Shown piece after piece: positions 1-12,325 of a stretch of 64,000 nt of DNA. The notes under the pieces are model-generated. The model was not told the origin of the DNA. It did no database searches and was given only the letters and a program-made list of their open reading frames with translations. A program made the position numbers and the translations under genes. How positions within the stretch are numbered: position 1 is the first letter of the stretch; the number at the start of each line of letters is the position of its first letter. The DNA is taken from assembly GCF_900476045.1 (NCBI RefSeq), contig NZ_LS483440.1:1612001-1676000 (forward strand). The letters run 5' to 3'. The stretch comes from Gemella morbillorum (GTDB taxonomy: Bacteria; Bacillota; Bacilli; Staphylococcales; Gemellaceae).

Positions 1-258
1 GTAACATCCGATTTCCATTAGACGTTTGATGTTTAATGAAACTTCACGACGAAGGTCACCTTCTGTTTTGTAGTTATCTACGATTTCACGAATTTTATCT
101 AGTTGTTCACCTGATAAGTCTTTTACTCTTATATCTTCAGAAACTCCTGCTTCTTTTAAGATTTTTTGAGCAGTTTTTAAACCTATACCATATACATAAG
201 TTAATGATATAACAACTCGTTTTTCACGAGGAATATCAACTCCTGCTATACGTGCCAT
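1..258 (-). CDS. rpsM: 30S ribosomal protein S13 (3' end outside window)
   Basis: The 86 visible residues begin [19 protein letters not shown] and contain [12 protein letters not shown], the classic S13 N-terminus. S13 lies in the head of the small subunit and contacts 16S rRNA and the P-site tRNA. The ATG at 258 follows an AGGAGG-type site on the minus strand. The gene is incomplete because its C-terminus lies left of base 1. It follows rpmJ by 22 bases at the end of the spc-type operon. The family call is certain. Confidence 0.97.
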   Translation of the reverse strand, partial: MARIAGVDIPREKRVVISLTYVYGIGLKTAQKILKEAGVSEDIRVKDLSGEQLDKIREIVDNYKTEGDLRREVSLNIKRLMEIGCY

Positions 259-280
259 TAAGTTTGCACCTCCTAATTAA

Positions 281-394
281 TTATCCTTGTTTTTGTTTAT
301 GTTTTGCGTTTTCGCAAATCACTAATACTTTACCACCACGACGAATTACTTTACATTTGTCACAGATTTTTTTTACTGATGGTCTTACTTTCAT
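281..394 (-). CDS. rpmJ: 50S ribosomal protein L36
   Basis: A 37-codon gene reading [19 protein letters not shown] and ending KHKQKQG, the full usual length of bacterial L36. Two cysteines in CDKC, a third in VICENAK and a following histidine give the zinc-ribbon (C+) form. The start at 394 has an AAGGAGG-like site just upstream. It sits between infA and rpsM, its usual position in Firmicutes. Confidence 0.97.
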   Translation of the reverse strand: MKVRPSVKKICDKCKVIRRGGKVLVICENAKHKQKQG

Positions 395-420
395 CGTTAT
401 TTCCTCCTTGAGTTTATAAC

Positions 421-636
421 TTACTTGAATCTATAAGTTATTCTACCTTTTGTCAGGTCATACGGACTCATTTCTACTGTAACTTTATCACCTGGTAAAA
501 TTCTTATATAATTCATTCTGATTTTTCCAGAAACATGAGCTAAAATAATATGACCATTTTCTAATTCTACTTTAAACATTGCATTCGGCAAGTTTTCTAC
601 TACTAAACCTTCTACTTCAATGACATCTTTTGCCAT
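421..636 (-). CDS. infA: Translation initiation factor IF-1
   Basis: 71 residues, exactly the usual IF-1 length, starting [19 protein letters not shown] and carrying the OB-fold signature [21 protein letters not shown]-1 binds the A site of the 30S subunit and works with IF-2 and IF-3 during initiation. It lies 15 bases after adk and before rpmJ. The start has an AGGGAGG site a few bases upstream. Nothing is unusual. Confidence 0.98.
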   Translation of the reverse strand: MAKDVIEVEGLVVENLPNAMFKVELENGHIILAHVSGKIRMNYIRILPGDKVTVEMSPYDLTKGRITYRFK

Positions 637-651
637 ACTTTTCCTCCCTGA

Positions 652-2614
<1,963 letters not shown>

Positions 2615-2615
<1 letters not shown>

Positions 2616-3055
2616 TATAGCACCTCGCAAACTCCTCCAGCGGCTTCAATAGCTTCTTTTGCTGAAGATGAGAATTTATGAGCTTGAACAGTTAATTTTT
2701 TCTCTAATTTACCGTTAGCTAATACTTTAACACCTGAAAGTTCTTTTTTAATAACTTTTGTTTCTACTAATAGAGCAGGTGATACTACTGTACCATCTTC
2801 GAATTTGTTTAAATCAGTAAGATTTACAACTGCAAATTCTTTTCTATTTACGTTGTTAAATCCACGTTTTGGAATACGTCTGAATAATGGGTTTTGTCCA
2901 CCTTCAAATCCTGGGCGAACTCCACCACCACTACGTGCTTTTTGTCCTTTTTGACCACGTCCTGAAGTTTTACCATTTCCTGATCCAATCCCACGACCTA
3001 CTCTGTTACGTTCTTTACGAGAACCTTCAACTGGTTGTAATTCATGTAATTTCAT
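2615..3055 (-). CDS. rplO: 50S ribosomal protein L15
   Basis: 146 residues starting [20 protein letters not shown], with the Gly/Arg-rich stretch [20 protein letters not shown] typical of L15. L15 is a late-assembling 23S rRNA-binding protein. The stop overlaps the secY start (TAATG). rpmD lies 28 bases upstream. Length and sequence are normal. Confidence 0.98.
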
Positions 3056-3083
3056 TTAGACTAGCACCTCCTTGTATTAATAA

Positions 3084-3260
3084 TTATTTTTCTTCTACTG
3101 TTACTAAGTGTGAAACTTTATTAATCATTCCACGAATCGCAGCGTTATCTTTGTGTTCTACTGTTTGGTTCATTTTTTTAAGACCAAGAGCTTCAACAAC
3201 TTTTCTTTGATTCTTTGGACGACCAATAGTACTACGAGTTAGGGTTACTTTTAATGTCAT
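3084..3260 (-). CDS. rpmD: 50S ribosomal protein L30
   Basis: A 58-residue gene reading [20 protein letters not shown], with the body [19 protein letters not shown] that defines short bacterial L30. The start at 3260 follows a GAGGAGGG-like site. It lies between rpsE and rplO, the standard spc-operon order. Confidence 0.97.
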   Translation of the reverse strand: MTLKVTLTRSTIGRPKNQRKVVEALGLKKMNQTVEHKDNAAIRGMINKVSHLVTVEEK

Positions 3261-3276
3261 GTTCTTTTCCCTCCTC

Positions 3277-3774
3277 TTATCCTAATAATTCTTCTACAGA
3301 TTTACCACGTAAAGCTGCTACGTGTTCAACTGTTTGTAATCTTGTTAATCCTTCAAGTGTAGCACGAACCATGTTTACTGGTGTGTTTGAACCTAGAGAT
3401 TTTGATAAGATATTTGAAATACCTGCTAATTCTAATACGGCACGAACTGGACCACCAGCGATAACCCCTGTACCAGGTGCAGCTGGTTTAATTAATACTG
3501 AACCTGCTCCGAATTGTCCGATGATTTCGTGAGGTATTGTTCCATTAACTACTGGTACAGTAATTAAGTTGTGTTTTGCAGCTTCTACTGCTTTTTTGAT
3601 TGCATCTGGTACCTCTTGAGCTTTACCAGTACCAACTCCTACGCGACCATTTTTGTCACCTACTACTACTAAAGCAGAGAAACGGAAACGACGTCCACCT
3701 TTAACAACTTTAGCTACACGACGAATGGCAACTACGCGTTCTTCAAATTCTTTTTTGATTTCTTCTTGACGCAT
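3277..3774 (-). CDS. rpsE: 30S ribosomal protein S5
   Basis: 165 residues with the double-stranded-RNA-binding-like N-terminal domain ([19 protein letters not shown]) and the C-terminal S5 domain ([19 protein letters not shown]). S5 lines the mRNA entry channel and influences decoding accuracy; the loop around VVKGGRRF is the region where spectinomycin-resistance changes occur in other bacteria. The start carries an AGGGAGG site. Length is normal. Confidence 0.98.
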   Translation of the reverse strand: MRQEEIKKEFEERVVAIRRVAKVVKGGRRFRFSALVVVGDKNGRVGVGTGKAQEVPDAIKKAVEAAKHNLITVPVVNGTIPHEIIGQFGAGSVLIKPAAPGTGVIAGGPVRAVLELAGISNILSKSLGSNTPVNMVRATLEGLTRLQTVEHVAALRGKSVEELLG

Positions 3775-3794
3775 CTACTTATTTCCCTCCTTTA

Positions 3795-4151
3795 TTAGAA
3801 TACAAGTCCGTTTTCACGTGCTGCTTCAGCTAATGCTTTAACACGTCCGTGATATAAGTATCCTCCACGGTCGAAAACAACTTTCTCAATTCCTTTTTCT
3901 TTAGCTACTTCTGCGATTAATTTACCAACTTCTTTAGCTGCTTCTACACTTGATTTAGAAACATTTTCAAGTTTTAATGAAGAAGCTTGTGCTAATGTAA
4001 CACCTTTAGTGTCATCAATAATTTGTGCGTAAATGTTTGTGTTTGAACGGTATACGTTTAAACGTGGAACTTCTGGAGTCCCTTGAACTTTAACACGTAC
4101 TCTTGCGTGTCTTTTTTTACGAACTTTATTTTTATCAAGTTTCGTAATCAT
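3795..4151 (-). CDS. rplR: 50S ribosomal protein L18
   Basis: 118 residues starting [20 protein letters not shown] and ending [20 protein letters not shown], the signature end of L18. It carries 5S rRNA into the central protuberance together with L5. It sits between rplF and rpsE and has the usual basic N-terminus. Confidence 0.98.
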   Translation of the reverse strand: MITKLDKNKVRKKRHARVRVKVQGTPEVPRLNVYRSNTNIYAQIIDDTKGVTLAQASSLKLENVSKSSVEAAKEVGKLIAEVAKEKGIEKVVFDRGGYLYHGRVKALAEAARENGLVF

Positions 4152-4178
4152 ATTTGAAACACTCCTTTCTGTTATCTA

Positions 4179-4715
4179 TTATTTACCAGTTTTTCCTTCT
4201 TTACGGCGTACATATTCACCAACGTAGCGAATACCTTTACCTTTATAAGGTTCTGGAGGACGTACTGCACGAACTTTAGCTGCATATTGTCCTACTACTT
4301 CTTTGTTAATACCTTCGATACTAACTTTAGTGTTTCCTTCAACACCTAATGTAATTCCTTCGATTTCTTCAAATTCAACTGGGTGAGAATATCCAACACT
4401 TAGTACTAATTTTTTACCTTGCATTTGAGCACGGTATCCAACCCCGATTAATTCAAGTTCTTTTTTGAATCCAGCTGAAACACCTTCGATCATGTTTGCT
4501 AAGATAGCACGAGTTGTTCCATGTACTGTACGGTGACGTTTAGAGTCTGATGGACGTACTACTGTGATTTCGTTACCTTCAACGTTGAAAGTCATGTCTT
4601 TATCAAATTGTTGTTTTAATTCACCTTTAGGTCCTTTTACTGTTGCGAAGTTATCATCTAAGTTAACTTCAACACCTGCAGGTATTGTAATAACTTTATT
4701 ACCTATACGTGACAT
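4179..4715 (-). CDS. rplF: 50S ribosomal protein L6
   Basis: 178 residues starting [17 protein letters not shown], with two L6 repeats and the C-terminal signature [21 protein letters not shown]6 sits near the factor-binding site of the large subunit. The start has an AGGAGG site. It follows rpsH by 23 bases. Nothing is unusual. Confidence 0.98.
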   Translation of the reverse strand: MSRIGNKVITIPAGVEVNLDDNFATVKGPKGELKQQFDKDMTFNVEGNEITVVRPSDSKRHRTVHGTTRAILANMIEGVSAGFKKELELIGVGYRAQMQGKKLVLSVGYSHPVEFEEIEGITLGVEGNTKVSIEGINKEVVGQYAAKVRAVRPPEPYKGKGIRYVGEYVRRKEGKTGK

Positions 4716-4738
4716 TTAATTGGCACCTCCTTATAATA

Positions 4739-5134
4739 TTACCAGATGTAAGCTAATACTTCTCCACCTGTATTGTTTTTACGAGCAACTTTATCTGTTA
4801 CAACTCCGTTTGAAGTTGACACGATTGCTATTCCTAGACCGTTTAATACTCTTGGTAGTTCATCTGCTTTAGCATAAACACGTAATCCAGGTTTAGAAAT
4901 TCTTTTAATTCCTTTAATAACTCTTTCACCTTTTGAGTATTTAAGAGTAAGTTTTAATTTTCCTTGTTTGTTATCTTCAATGTATTCTACATCGCTGATA
5001 AAACCTTCTTGTTTTAATATTTCTGCAATTTGCTTTTTAATATTTGACGCAGGTAGTTCTAATGATTCGTGCTTAACCATGTTAGCATTACGAATACGTG
5101 TTAGCATATCTGCGATAGGATCTGTCATTGTCAT
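4739..5134 (-). CDS. rpsH: 30S ribosomal protein S8
   Basis: 131 or 132 residues, depending on which of two Met codons two apart starts the protein ([17 protein letters not shown]). The C-terminal signature [20 protein letters not shown] is intact. S8 binds the central domain of 16S rRNA. In enterobacteria S8 is the autogenous repressor of the spc operon, but I see no evidence for or against that here. Confidence 0.97.
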   Translation of the reverse strand: MTMTDPIADMLTRIRNANMVKHESLELPASNIKKQIAEILKQEGFISDVEYIEDNKQGKLKLTLKYSKGERVIKGIKRISKPGLRVYAKADELPRVLNGLGIAIVSTSNGVVTDKVARKNNTGGEVLAYIW

Positions 5135-5166
5135 TAGGATAAATCCTCCTTTCTTCTACTAATATA

Positions 5167-5436
5167 TTACCAACTTGCTTTTTTAACTCCAGGAATTTGT
5201 CCTTTATAAGCTAATTCACGGAATTTAATACGGCTGATACCAAATTTCCCAATGTATCCGTGAGGACGTCCAGTTATGCTACAACGATTGTGTAAACGAG
5301 CTGGAGCTGAGTTTTTAGGAAGTTTGCTAAGTCCGATGTAATCACCTTTAGCTTTTAATTCCGCTCTTTTAGCTGCATATTTATCAACTAATTTTTGGCG
5401 TTTTAATTCACGCTCTACCATTGCTTTTTTAGCCAT
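5167..5436 (-). CDS. rpsN: 30S ribosomal protein S14, long zinc-independent form
   Basis: 89 residues beginning [20 protein letters not shown], with the S14 core [20 protein letters not shown]. Only one cysteine is present, so the two CxxC pairs of the 61-residue zinc-ribbon S14 are absent. This is the long C-minus form. In Bacillus and Staphylococcus the operon copy is the short zinc form and the long form is a zinc-starvation paralogue elsewhere, so the long form in the main operon is notable. It occupies the normal position between rplE and rpsH. Confidence 0.96.
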   Translation of the reverse strand: MAKKAMVERELKRQKLVDKYAAKRAELKAKGDYIGLSKLPKNSAPARLHNRCSITGRPHGYIGKFGISRIKFRELAYKGQIPGVKKASW

Positions 5437-5457
5437 GTGTTAGTTACCTCACCTTTC

Positions 5458-5997
5458 TTATTTTGCGAATGGCATTCCACATTGTGCTAATAACTCACGA
5501 GCTTCCTCATCTGTGTTAGCTGTAGTTACTATTACGATGTCCATACCACGTACTTTACTTACTTTATCATAATCAATTTCAGGGAAAATTAATTGTTCTT
5601 TAACACCTAATGTGTAGTTACCACGACCATCGAATGCTTTTTTAGAAACACCGTGGAAGTCACGTACACGTGGAAGTGCTACTGTTACTAATTTATCAAA
5701 GAATTCATACATTCTTTCTCCACGTAAAGTAACTTTTGCACCGATAGGCATACCTTCACGAAGTCTGTAAGTAGCGATTGATTTTTTAGCTCTTGTTACT
5801 AATGGTTTTTGACCAGAAATTAAAGCTAATTCAGCTACTGCATTGTCTAGGGCTTTAGAGTTTTGAACTGCGTCACCTACACCCATGTTAATTACGATTT
5901 TTTCAATTTTTGGTACTTGCATTACACTGCTGTACTCAAATTTTGTCATTAATTCTTTTGTTATCTCAGATTTAAATTTATCTTCTAAACGAGCCAT
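5458..5997 (-). CDS. rplE: 50S ribosomal protein L5
   Basis: 179 residues with the L5 signature [20 protein letters not shown] and the C-terminal [21 protein letters not shown]5 binds 5S rRNA and contacts the P-site tRNA from the central protuberance. Standard length and operon position, with an AGGAGG site upstream of the ATG at 5997. Confidence 0.98.
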   Translation of the reverse strand: MARLEDKFKSEITKELMTKFEYSSVMQVPKIEKIVINMGVGDAVQNSKALDNAVAELALISGQKPLVTRAKKSIATYRLREGMPIGAKVTLRGERMYEFFDKLVTVALPRVRDFHGVSKKAFDGRGNYTLGVKEQLIFPEIDYDKVSKVRGMDIVIVTTANTDEEARELLAQCGMPFAK

Positions 5998-6028
5998 CTA
6001 AAATAGTGCCTCCTTTCTTCAACTATTA

Positions 6029-6334
6029 TTATATTTCTTTTCCTGATTTTACAGCGATACGTACTTTCTTACCATCTTTTTCTTCGAAACGTACTCTTGT
6101 TGCTTTTCCAGTTTCAGGATCTTGTAACATTACGTTTGATACGTGAATTGCTGCTTCTTTCTCAACGATTCCACCTTGAGGTGCATCTTGTGAATTTTTA
6201 ACGTGTTTTTTAATGATGTTAACACCTTCTACAACAATACGATCTTTTTTAGGTTGTGCTTCGATTACTGTTCCAACTTTACCTTTGTCTTTACCAGTAA
6301 TTACTACAACTTTATCACCTTTTTTAATGAACAT
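6029..6334 (-). CDS. rplX: 50S ribosomal protein L24
   Basis: 101 residues starting [20 protein letters not shown], a KOW motif, followed by [19 protein letters not shown] typical of L24. It is an early assembly initiator of the large subunit near the exit tunnel. It lies 35 bases downstream of rplN and 31 bases upstream of rplE. Confidence 0.98.
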   Translation of the reverse strand: MFIKKGDKVVVITGKDKGKVGTVIEAQPKKDRIVVEGVNIIKKHVKNSQDAPQGGIVEKEAAIHVSNVMLQDPETGKATRVRFEEKDGKKVRIAVKSGKEI

Positions 6335-6369
6335 TTCTTGTTAACCTCCTTCTTTACTGTACTTTTTTA

Positions 6370-6756
<387 letters not shown>

Positions 6757-6777
6757 TTAGGGTTTATCCTAGTTTTC

Positions 6778-7041
6778 TTAGATTATAACTGCTTCTTCTA
6801 CTACTTCTACTAAACGGAAGTTTTTAGTTGCAGATAATGGACGAGTTTCCATTATTTTAACGATATCATTTAATTTAGCAACATTGTTTTCATCATGTGC
6901 TTTGAATTTTTTAGAATATTTTACACGTTTACCGTATAGAGGGTGTTTTTTGTAAGTTTCAACTAAAACTGTGATAGTTTTATCCATTTTATCTGAAACT
7001 ACTTTTCCAACGTAAACTTTTCTATCATTTCTCTCAGTCAT
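6778..7041 (-). CDS. rpsQ: 30S ribosomal protein S17
   Basis: 87 residues starting [20 protein letters not shown], with the OB-fold segment [20 protein letters not shown] and the signature [19 protein letters not shown]. It binds 16S rRNA near the 5' domain. Fourteen bases separate it from rpmC. Confidence 0.98.
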   Translation of the reverse strand: MTERNDRKVYVGKVVSDKMDKTITVLVETYKKHPLYGKRVKYSKKFKAHDENNVAKLNDIVKIMETRPLSATKNFRLVEVVEEAVII

Positions 7042-7055
7042 GTTTGCCTCCTATA

Positions 7056-7265
7056 TTATTTATTCGCTAATTCTCTTTCGCGAATAACAGTTTTCATACG
7101 AGCGATTGATTTTCTAACTTGACTAATACGAGCTGTATTTTCTAATTGACCAGTTGCCAATTGGAAGCGTAAGTTGAAAAGCTCTTCTTTTAATTCTTTG
7201 ATTTTTGTTTCTAACTCTTGTGAAGTTAATTCTCTAATCATTGATTTGAATTCATTTGTTTTCAT
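7056..7265 (-). CDS. rpmC: 50S ribosomal protein L29
   Basis: 69 residues with the L29 core [20 protein letters not shown] and the end [20 protein letters not shown]29 sits at the polypeptide exit and helps recruit nascent-chain factors. Its ATG overlaps the rplP stop by one base (TAATG at 7263-7267), so translation of the two is probably coupled. Confidence 0.98.
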   Translation of the reverse strand: MKTNEFKSMIRELTSQELETKIKELKEELFNLRFQLATGQLENTARISQVRKSIARMKTVIRERELANK

Positions 7266-7690
7266 TATGCTTCACCACCTGTTTCTTCACGTTTTACAAA
7301 TTTACATTTAACAGGTAACTTGTGAGATGCAAGTCTTAGAGCTTCACGTGCAACTTCTTCACTTACTCCAGCAACTTCGAACATCACTCTACCTGGTTTA
7401 ACGATTGCAACCCATCCTTCAACTGCACCTTTACCAGATCCCATACGAACTTCTAATGGTTTTTTAGTGTAAGGCATGTGAGGGAAGATCTTGATCCAAA
7501 CTTTACCACCACGTTTCATATAACGAGTCATCGCTATACGCGCAGCTTCAATTTGGCGAGAAGTAACTCTTGCTGCAGTAGTAGCTTGTAAACCATATTC
7601 ACCGAAATCTACTACATTTCCGCCTTTAGATTTACCTTTTGTTGATTGTCTGTGTTGACGACGATATTTAACACGTTTAGGCATTAACAT
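7265..7690 (-). CDS. rplP: 50S ribosomal protein L16
   Basis: 141 residues starting [20 protein letters not shown], with the L16 signatures [20 protein letters not shown] and [21 protein letters not shown]16 organises the A-site tRNA elbow region. The stop overlaps the rpmC start (TAATG), and only three bases separate rplP from the rpsC stop. Confidence 0.98.
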   Translation of the reverse strand: MLMPKRVKYRRQHRQSTKGKSKGGNVVDFGEYGLQATTAARVTSRQIEAARIAMTRYMKRGGKVWIKIFPHMPYTKKPLEVRMGSGKGAVEGWVAIVKPGRVMFEVAGVSEEVAREALRLASHKLPVKCKFVKREETGGEA

Positions 7691-7693
7691 AAA

Positions 7694-8347
7694 TTAGTTA
7701 CCTCCTTTTTCAGATTTCTTAGTTGGTAATACTTCACCACGGTTAATCCAAACTTTAACTCCAAGTTTACCATAAGTTGTATCTGCTTCTTCGTGAGCGT
7801 AGTCGATGTCTGCTCTTAATGTGTGTAGAGGCACTGAACCTTCTGAGTAGTGTTCTGCACGAGCGATATCTGCTCCACCTAGACGACCTGATACTTGAGT
7901 TTTGATTCCTTTAGCTCCTGCTCTCATAGCTCTTTGGATAGCTTGTTTTTGAGCACGACGGAATGATACACGAGCTTCTAATTGACGAGCAATGTTTTCA
8001 GCTACTAATTTAGCGTCGATATCAACTTTTTTGATTTCAACTACATTAATGTGTACTCTTTTTCCAGTTAATTTGTTTAATTCTAATCTTAATTTATCGA
8101 TTTCAGATCCACCTTTACCGATTACCATACCTGGTTTACCAGTGTGTACTGAAATATTTACTTTCTTATCAAATCTTTCAATTTCAACTTTAGAAACTGA
8201 AGCATCTTTTAATTGTTTACTGATGAACTCACGGATTTTGAAATCTTCGTGTAGGTTAGTTGCGAAATCTTTTTCAGCATACCATTTTGAATCCCAATCA
8301 CGAATAACTCCAACACGTAAGCCTATTGGATGTACTTTTTGACCCAC
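7694..8347 (-). CDS. rpsC: 30S ribosomal protein S3
   Basis: 217 residues starting [20 protein letters not shown]. The KH domain carries [18 protein letters not shown] and the C-terminal domain [21 protein letters not shown]3 lines the mRNA entry tunnel and has helicase function with S4 and S5. The start codon has an AGGAGG site. Normal length. Confidence 0.98.
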   Translation of the reverse strand: MGQKVHPIGLRVGVIRDWDSKWYAEKDFATNLHEDFKIREFISKQLKDASVSKVEIERFDKKVNISVHTGKPGMVIGKGGSEIDKLRLELNKLTGKRVHINVVEIKKVDIDAKLVAENIARQLEARVSFRRAQKQAIQRAMRAGAKGIKTQVSGRLGGADIARAEHYSEGSVPLHTLRADIDYAHEEADTTYGKLGVKVWINRGEVLPTKKSEKGGN

Positions 8348-8395
8348 AGTTTGTAGCCTCCTTTAATTAGTTTAGCTTATAATTCTTAATTTTTA

Positions 8396-8731
8396 TTATT
8401 TGTTGTCACTTAAAACGATAGTGATGTGACTTGTTCTTTTGTTAATTGAACTTGCAGCACCTTTTGCTCTTGGACGGAATCTTTTAAGAGTTGGTCCTTC
8501 ATTTGCAAATGCTTGTGATACTACTAAGTCTTCTACATTCATTCCATAGTTATGTTCAGCGTTAGCAGCAGCTGATTTAATTACTTTAGCTACTGGTAAA
8601 GAAGCTGATTTAGTTGTGAATTCTAAAATTCCTAATGCTTCGCCCACTTTTTTTCCACGTACTAAGTCTAATACTAGTCTTACTTTACGAGGAGCAATGC
8701 GGACTGTCTTAGCGATTGCTTTTGACTCCAT
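8396..8731 (-). CDS. rplV: 50S ribosomal protein L22
   Basis: 111 residues with the L22 signature [20 protein letters not shown] and the tunnel-loop end [20 protein letters not shown]. The beta hairpin reaches into the exit tunnel, and macrolide-resistance changes occur there in other species. I see no duplication or deletion in that loop. It follows rpsS by 33 bases. Confidence 0.98.
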   Translation of the reverse strand: MESKAIAKTVRIAPRKVRLVLDLVRGKKVGEALGILEFTTKSASLPVAKVIKSAAANAEHNYGMNVEDLVVSQAFANEGPTLKRFRPRAKGAASSINKRTSHITIVLSDNK

Positions 8732-8764
8732 GAATGTGCCTCCTTGATTTTTATTTCTAAATTA

Positions 8765-9043
8765 TTATCTTCTTGTTTTTCTGTCGTCTGCTGCGTGACC
8801 TTTGTAAGTTCTTGTTGGTGCGAATTCACCTAATTTGTGTCCTACCATATCTTCAGTCACATATACAGGTACATGTTTTCTTCCGTCATATACTGCAAAA
8901 GTAAGTCCTATGAATGTTGGGAAGATTGTTGAACGACGAGACCAAGTTTTGATTACTTGTTTTTTCTCTTGTTCGCTCATTTTTTCAACTTTTGCTAATA
9001 AGTGGTGATCAGCGAATGGTCCTTTTTTTAAACTACGAGCCAT
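8765..9043 (-). CDS. rpsS: 30S ribosomal protein S19
   Basis: 92 residues starting [20 protein letters not shown], with the S19 signature [21 protein letters not shown]19 forms a head complex with S13. It is preceded by an 87-base gap containing a hairpin at 9084-9109 that may modulate this downstream part of the operon. An AAGGAG site precedes the ATG. Confidence 0.98.
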   Translation of the reverse strand: MARSLKKGPFADHHLLAKVEKMSEQEKKQVIKTWSRRSTIFPTFIGLTFAVYDGRKHVPVYVTEDMVGHKLGEFAPTRTYKGHAADDRKTRR

Positions 9044-9083
9044 TGTGTTATCTCCTTTCCGATACTTTGCATACTTAAGGTTG

Positions 9084-9109
9084 TGGTAAAGAGCACTTGC
9101 TCCTCACCA
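9084..9109 (-). promoter_or_regulatory. Hairpin between rplB and rpsS
   Basis: On the transcribed strand TGGTGAGGAGC pairs with GCTCTTTACCA around an AAGT loop, giving a stem of 8 to 10 pairs with small mismatches. No T-run follows, so it is not an intrinsic terminator. It sits in the longest internal gap of the operon (87 bases), directly before the rpsS ribosome binding site. A role as a processing site or a ribosomal-protein binding site is inference. Confidence 0.5.
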
Positions 9110-9130
9110 GCCGACCTTTGTTTCGTTTTA

Positions 9131-9961
9131 TTATTTGTTTCTAGCACGTACGATGAATTTGTTTGAACGAGCTTTTTTAGAACGAGTTTTCTTACCAAGT
9201 GTAGGTTTACCCCATGGTGACATTGGTGATTTACGTCCGATTGAAGTACGTCCTTCACCACCACCGTGTGGGTGATCGTTCGGGTTCATTACAGATCCAC
9301 GTACAGTAGGTCTTTTACCTAACCAACGAGTTCTACCGGCTTTACCGATATTAACTAGTCCGTGTTGTTCGTTACCAACTTCTCCGATTGTAGCACGGCA
9401 AGTTGCTAAGATCATTCTTACTTCTCCTGATTTAAGACGTACAAGTACGTATTTACCTTCTTTACCAAGTACTTGAGCACTTGCTCCAGCTGAACGTACT
9501 AATTGTCCACCTTTCCCAGGTTTAAGTTCGATGTTGTGGATTAATGTCCCTACAGGGATGTTTGCTAATGGTAATGCATTACCAACTTTGATATCAGCAC
9601 CTTCACCTGATACTAAGATTTGTCCTACTTGTAATTCTTTAGGAGCAATGATGTATCTTTTTTCTCCATCTACATAGTGTAATAGAGCGATGTTTGCTGA
9701 ACGGTTTGGATCATACTCGATTGTAGCAACTTTCGCTGGTACATTGTCTTTATTTCTCTTGAAGTCAATAATACGGTATTGTTTTTTATGTCCTCCACCG
9801 TGGTGACGAACAGTAATTTTACCTTGGTTATTTCTTCCCGCTTTTTTCGGTAGCGGCGCTAATAATGACTTTTCTGGTTTGTTAGTTGTAATTTCTGCAA
9901 AGTCTAATGAAGTCATGTTACGACGACCATTAGTAATAGCTTTGTATACTTTAATTGCCAT
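9131..9961 (-). CDS. rplB: 50S ribosomal protein L2
   Basis: 276 residues starting [20 protein letters not shown]. The C-terminal signature [20 protein letters not shown] includes the conserved histidine region implicated in peptidyl transferase centre assembly. Full length and standard position after rplW. A short reading frame overlapping its end in another frame is not a gene. Confidence 0.98.
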   Translation of the reverse strand: MAIKVYKAITNGRRNMTSLDFAEITTNKPEKSLLAPLPKKAGRNNQGKITVRHHGGGHKKQYRIIDFKRNKDNVPAKVATIEYDPNRSANIALLHYVDGEKRYIIAPKELQVGQILVSGEGADIKVGNALPLANIPVGTLIHNIELKPGKGGQLVRSAGASAQVLGKEGKYVLVRLKSGEVRMILATCRATIGEVGNEQHGLVNIGKAGRTRWLGKRPTVRGSVMNPNDHPHGGGEGRTSIGRKSPMSPWGKPTLGKKTRSKKARSNKFIVRARNK

Positions 9962-9998
9962 TTGTCATTTTTCCTCCTTAGTGGTTTTAACGATTATC

Positions 9999-10280
9999 CT
10001 ATGCGAATAATCCTTCGATTGTTTGTCCTGCTGCTAACTTAACGATAGCTTTTCTACGTTTGTTAGTGTATCCACCGTATCTTCCAACACGACGGAATTT
10101 TGGTTTGTAGTTCATTACGTTTACTTTCTCAACTTTAACTCCGAAGATTTCTTCGATAGCTTGTTTAATTTGAGTTTTGTGAGCGCGTGTGTCTACTAGG
10201 AAAGTGTATTTATTTTCTTGCATTAATAAATAACTTTTTTCAGTTAATACTGGGCGTTTGATAATATCGCGTGCTTCCAT
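9999..10280 (-). CDS. rplW: 50S ribosomal protein L23
   Basis: 93 residues starting [20 protein letters not shown], with the L23 signature [21 protein letters not shown]23 docks trigger factor and SRP at the tunnel exit. The ATG shares its first base with the rplD stop (TAATG), so the two are probably translationally coupled. Confidence 0.98.
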   Translation of the reverse strand: MEARDIIKRPVLTEKSYLLMQENKYTFLVDTRAHKTQIKQAIEEIFGVKVEKVNVMNYKPKFRRVGRYGGYTNKRRKAIVKLAAGQTIEGLFA

Positions 10281-10903
10281 TATGCTAATACCTCCCCAAC
10301 TTTTTCTAATGCATCCTTAGTGAATACAACTTTGTTGCTTCCTAAGATGTCTAATACGTTAAGTCCAGTAGTTTCTACGAATTCAACTCCTGGAATATTT
10401 CTTCCTGATAAAACAGTATTTTCTTCTAGTTCAGTAACTACGAATAATACTTTTTTCTCTAGGCTAAGGTTTGATAACATTTCTTTAAAGTTTTTAGTTT
10501 TGATTGAATCAAATGTTAATGTTTCTAATGCAAATACTTCGTTAGCCGCTACTTTAGAAGATAAAGCAGAACGTAATGCTAAACGACGCATTTTACGTGG
10601 CATTTTGAAGCTATAGCTACGTGGTGTAGGTCCGAATACAATTCCACCTCCACGCCATTGTGGTGAACGGATAGATCCTTGACGAGCACGACCTGTTCCT
10701 TTTTGACGCCATGGTTTGCGACCACCACCTGAAACTTCAGAACGTCCTTTTGTTTTGTGTGTACCTTGACGAAGTGATGCTCTTTGTAAAGTTACAGCTT
10801 GGAATAAAACGTGTTGATTTGGTTCGATTCCGAATACTGCATCATTAGCTTCAACTGCACCAACTTTAGTACCGTCTTGTTTAAATAAATCTAATTGTGG
10901 CAT
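10280..10903 (-). CDS. rplD: 50S ribosomal protein L4
   Basis: 207 residues starting [20 protein letters not shown], with the extended tunnel loop [20 protein letters not shown] followed by [21 protein letters not shown]4 lines the exit tunnel. In E. coli it also represses the S10 operon by binding the leader. Whether that applies to the leader at 11930-12067 is untested. Confidence 0.98.
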   Translation of the reverse strand: MPQLDLFKQDGTKVGAVEANDAVFGIEPNQHVLFQAVTLQRASLRQGTHKTKGRSEVSGGGRKPWRQKGTGRARQGSIRSPQWRGGGIVFGPTPRSYSFKMPRKMRRLALRSALSSKVAANEVFALETLTFDSIKTKNFKEMLSNLSLEKKVLFVVTELEENTVLSGRNIPGVEFVETTGLNVLDILGSNKVVFTKDALEKVGEVLA

Positions 10904-10935
10904 TATCTAATTTCCTCCTTCCGTATATTTTCCGA

Positions 10936-11598
10936 TTATTTACCAGATTTAACTGCTGATTGGATTTTTACGAAGCTTTTCTTAGATCCTGGAATACATC
11001 CTTTAACTAGGATTAGTCCGTTTTCTACGTCTACGCTTACGATTTCTAAGTTTTGAGTAGTAACTGTAACTCCACCCATTTGACCTGGTAATGCTTTACC
11101 TTTGAATACACGGTTAGGTGCTACAGGTCCCATTGACCCAGGACGGCGGTGGTAACGAGAACCGTGAGCCATTGGTCCACGACTTTGTCCATGACGTTTA
11201 ATCGCCCCTTGGAATCCTTTACCTTTACTTACTCCTGTTACGTCAACTAAGTCCCCTGCTGCAAAAATATCAACTTGGACTTCTTGACCTACTTCATAAC
11301 TAGCTACATCTGCATCTCTGATTTCACGTACGAAACGTTTTGGAGCAGTGTTAGCTTTATCTGCGTGACCTTGTTCAGGTTTGTTCGCAACTTTTACTAA
11401 ACGATCTTTACGTTCTTTATCGTAAGGACGTTTATCATCAAATCCTAATTGGATTGCGTTGTATCCTTCAACTTCTTCTGTTTTCTTTTGTAATACGACG
11501 TTACCTTTCGCTTCAACTACTGTTACTGGAATTAATTCTCCATTTTCAGCGAAGATTTGAGTCATACCTACTTTTCTTCCTAAGATACCTTTGGTCAT
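10936..11598 (-). CDS. rplC: 50S ribosomal protein L3
   Basis: 220 residues starting [20 protein letters not shown], with the central signature [21 protein letters not shown]3 is one of the first proteins to bind 23S rRNA, and its loop reaches near the peptidyl transferase centre. An AGGAGG site precedes the ATG at 11598. It follows rpsJ by 19 bases. Confidence 0.98.
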   Translation of the reverse strand: MTKGILGRKVGMTQIFAENGELIPVTVVEAKGNVVLQKKTEEVEGYNAIQLGFDDKRPYDKERKDRLVKVANKPEQGHADKANTAPKRFVREIRDADVASYEVGQEVQVDIFAAGDLVDVTGVSKGKGFQGAIKRHGQSRGPMAHGSRYHRRPGSMGPVAPNRVFKGKALPGQMGGVTVTTQNLEIVSVDVENGLILVKGCIPGSKKSFVKIQSAVKSGK

Positions 11599-11617
11599 CG
11601 AAAGTCACCTCCTATAA

Positions 11618-11929
11618 TTATAATTTTAATTCGATGTCAACACCTGATGGTAAGTTTAAGCTGATTAAAGCGTCAACTGTTTTTTGTGTTGGTTCAATAA
11701 TATCGATTAGGCGTTTGTGTGTACGTTGTTCGAATTGTTCACGGCTATCTTTGTAAATGCGAACTGAACGTAAAATTGTGTATACTGCTTTTTCTGTTGG
11801 TAATGGGATTGGCCCAGAAACTTTTGCTCCAGAACGTTTTGCAGTTTCAACAATTTTCTCTGCACTTTGATCCACTAATCTGTGATCATATCCTTTTAGA
11901 CGAATACGAATTTTTTGTTTTGCCATCAT
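11618..11929 (-). CDS. rpsJ: 30S ribosomal protein S10, first gene of the operon
   Basis: 102 or 103 residues ([20 protein letters not shown]), with the S10 signature [20 protein letters not shown]10 also acts as NusE in antitermination. Two tandem ATG codons (11929 and 11926) follow AGGAGG; the second gives the usual 102-residue protein. It opens the large ribosomal operon downstream of the promoter at 12073-12101. Confidence 0.97.
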   Translation of the reverse strand: MMAKQKIRIRLKGYDHRLVDQSAEKIVETAKRSGAKVSGPIPLPTEKAVYTILRSVRIYKDSREQFEQRTHKRLIDIIEPTQKTVDALISLNLPSGVDIELKL

Positions 11930-12067
11930 TTCTCCTCCTATACATTTATTCGCTGCTATCTAGTAGCAACTTCTCCACGAAAGTTCTCCAGCACGCCATG
12001 CCATGGCAAAGCGGCCGGGCGTGTCAGTAACCTTTCGCTTCAACGCAAGTCTTTTACAGACCAACAT
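11930..12067 (-). promoter_or_regulatory. Structured 5' leader of the S10 operon
   Basis: About 135 bases separate the expected transcript start from rpsJ. The stretch is visibly GC-richer than its surroundings. CACGCC at 11992-11997 pairs with GGCGTG at 12018-12023 around an inner GCCATGGC palindrome, and TGCTA/TAGCA form a second small stem at about 11953-11968. This resembles an autogenously controlled ribosomal leader, but I cannot assign it to a named class. The regulation is inference. Confidence 0.5.
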
Positions 12068-12072
12068 TCATT

Positions 12073-12101
12073 ATTATACATTGTTATTCTAGATATTGCA
12101 A
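12073..12101 (-). promoter_or_regulatory. Promoter of the S10 ribosomal operon
   Basis: On the minus strand TTGCAA (12096-12101) and TATAAT (12073-12078) are separated by exactly 17 bases. This near-consensus housekeeping promoter fits a highly expressed operon. From 12102 to 12283 I see only AT-rich sequence without a gene. Confidence 0.85.
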
Positions 12102-12283
12102 GAGTTTTGACGAAAAAAATTAAAAAAAAATTAATGAATGTGTTTTCTATTTTTTAGAGCTTTTCCTCTTGAAATTTTTCACCTCAGAAATATTACATTA
12201 ATATAGAAGAAAAAAATCTATTATAGCTTTTTATTTTTAAACTTCTCACACAAAGCATAACAAACTTTTTTCATAGATATAAT

Positions 12284-12315
12284 AAAAAACCTAGAATTTC
12301 CACTCTAAGTTTTTT
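12284..12315 (-). terminator. Terminator after the OsmC-like gene
   Basis: AAAAAACCTAGA pairs with TCTAAGTTTTTT with one mismatch around a seven-base loop. Both strands end in a T-run. It starts about 11 bases after the stop of the gene at 12326-12715 and could also stop antisense readthrough. Confidence 0.7.
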
Positions 12316-12325
12316 CTAAAAAAAT

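Noticed and set aside
9028-9264. 78-codon frame overlapping the rplB end and the rpsS gap
   Set aside because: It is the out-of-frame shadow of rplB and spans the intergenic hairpin; no ribosome binding site.
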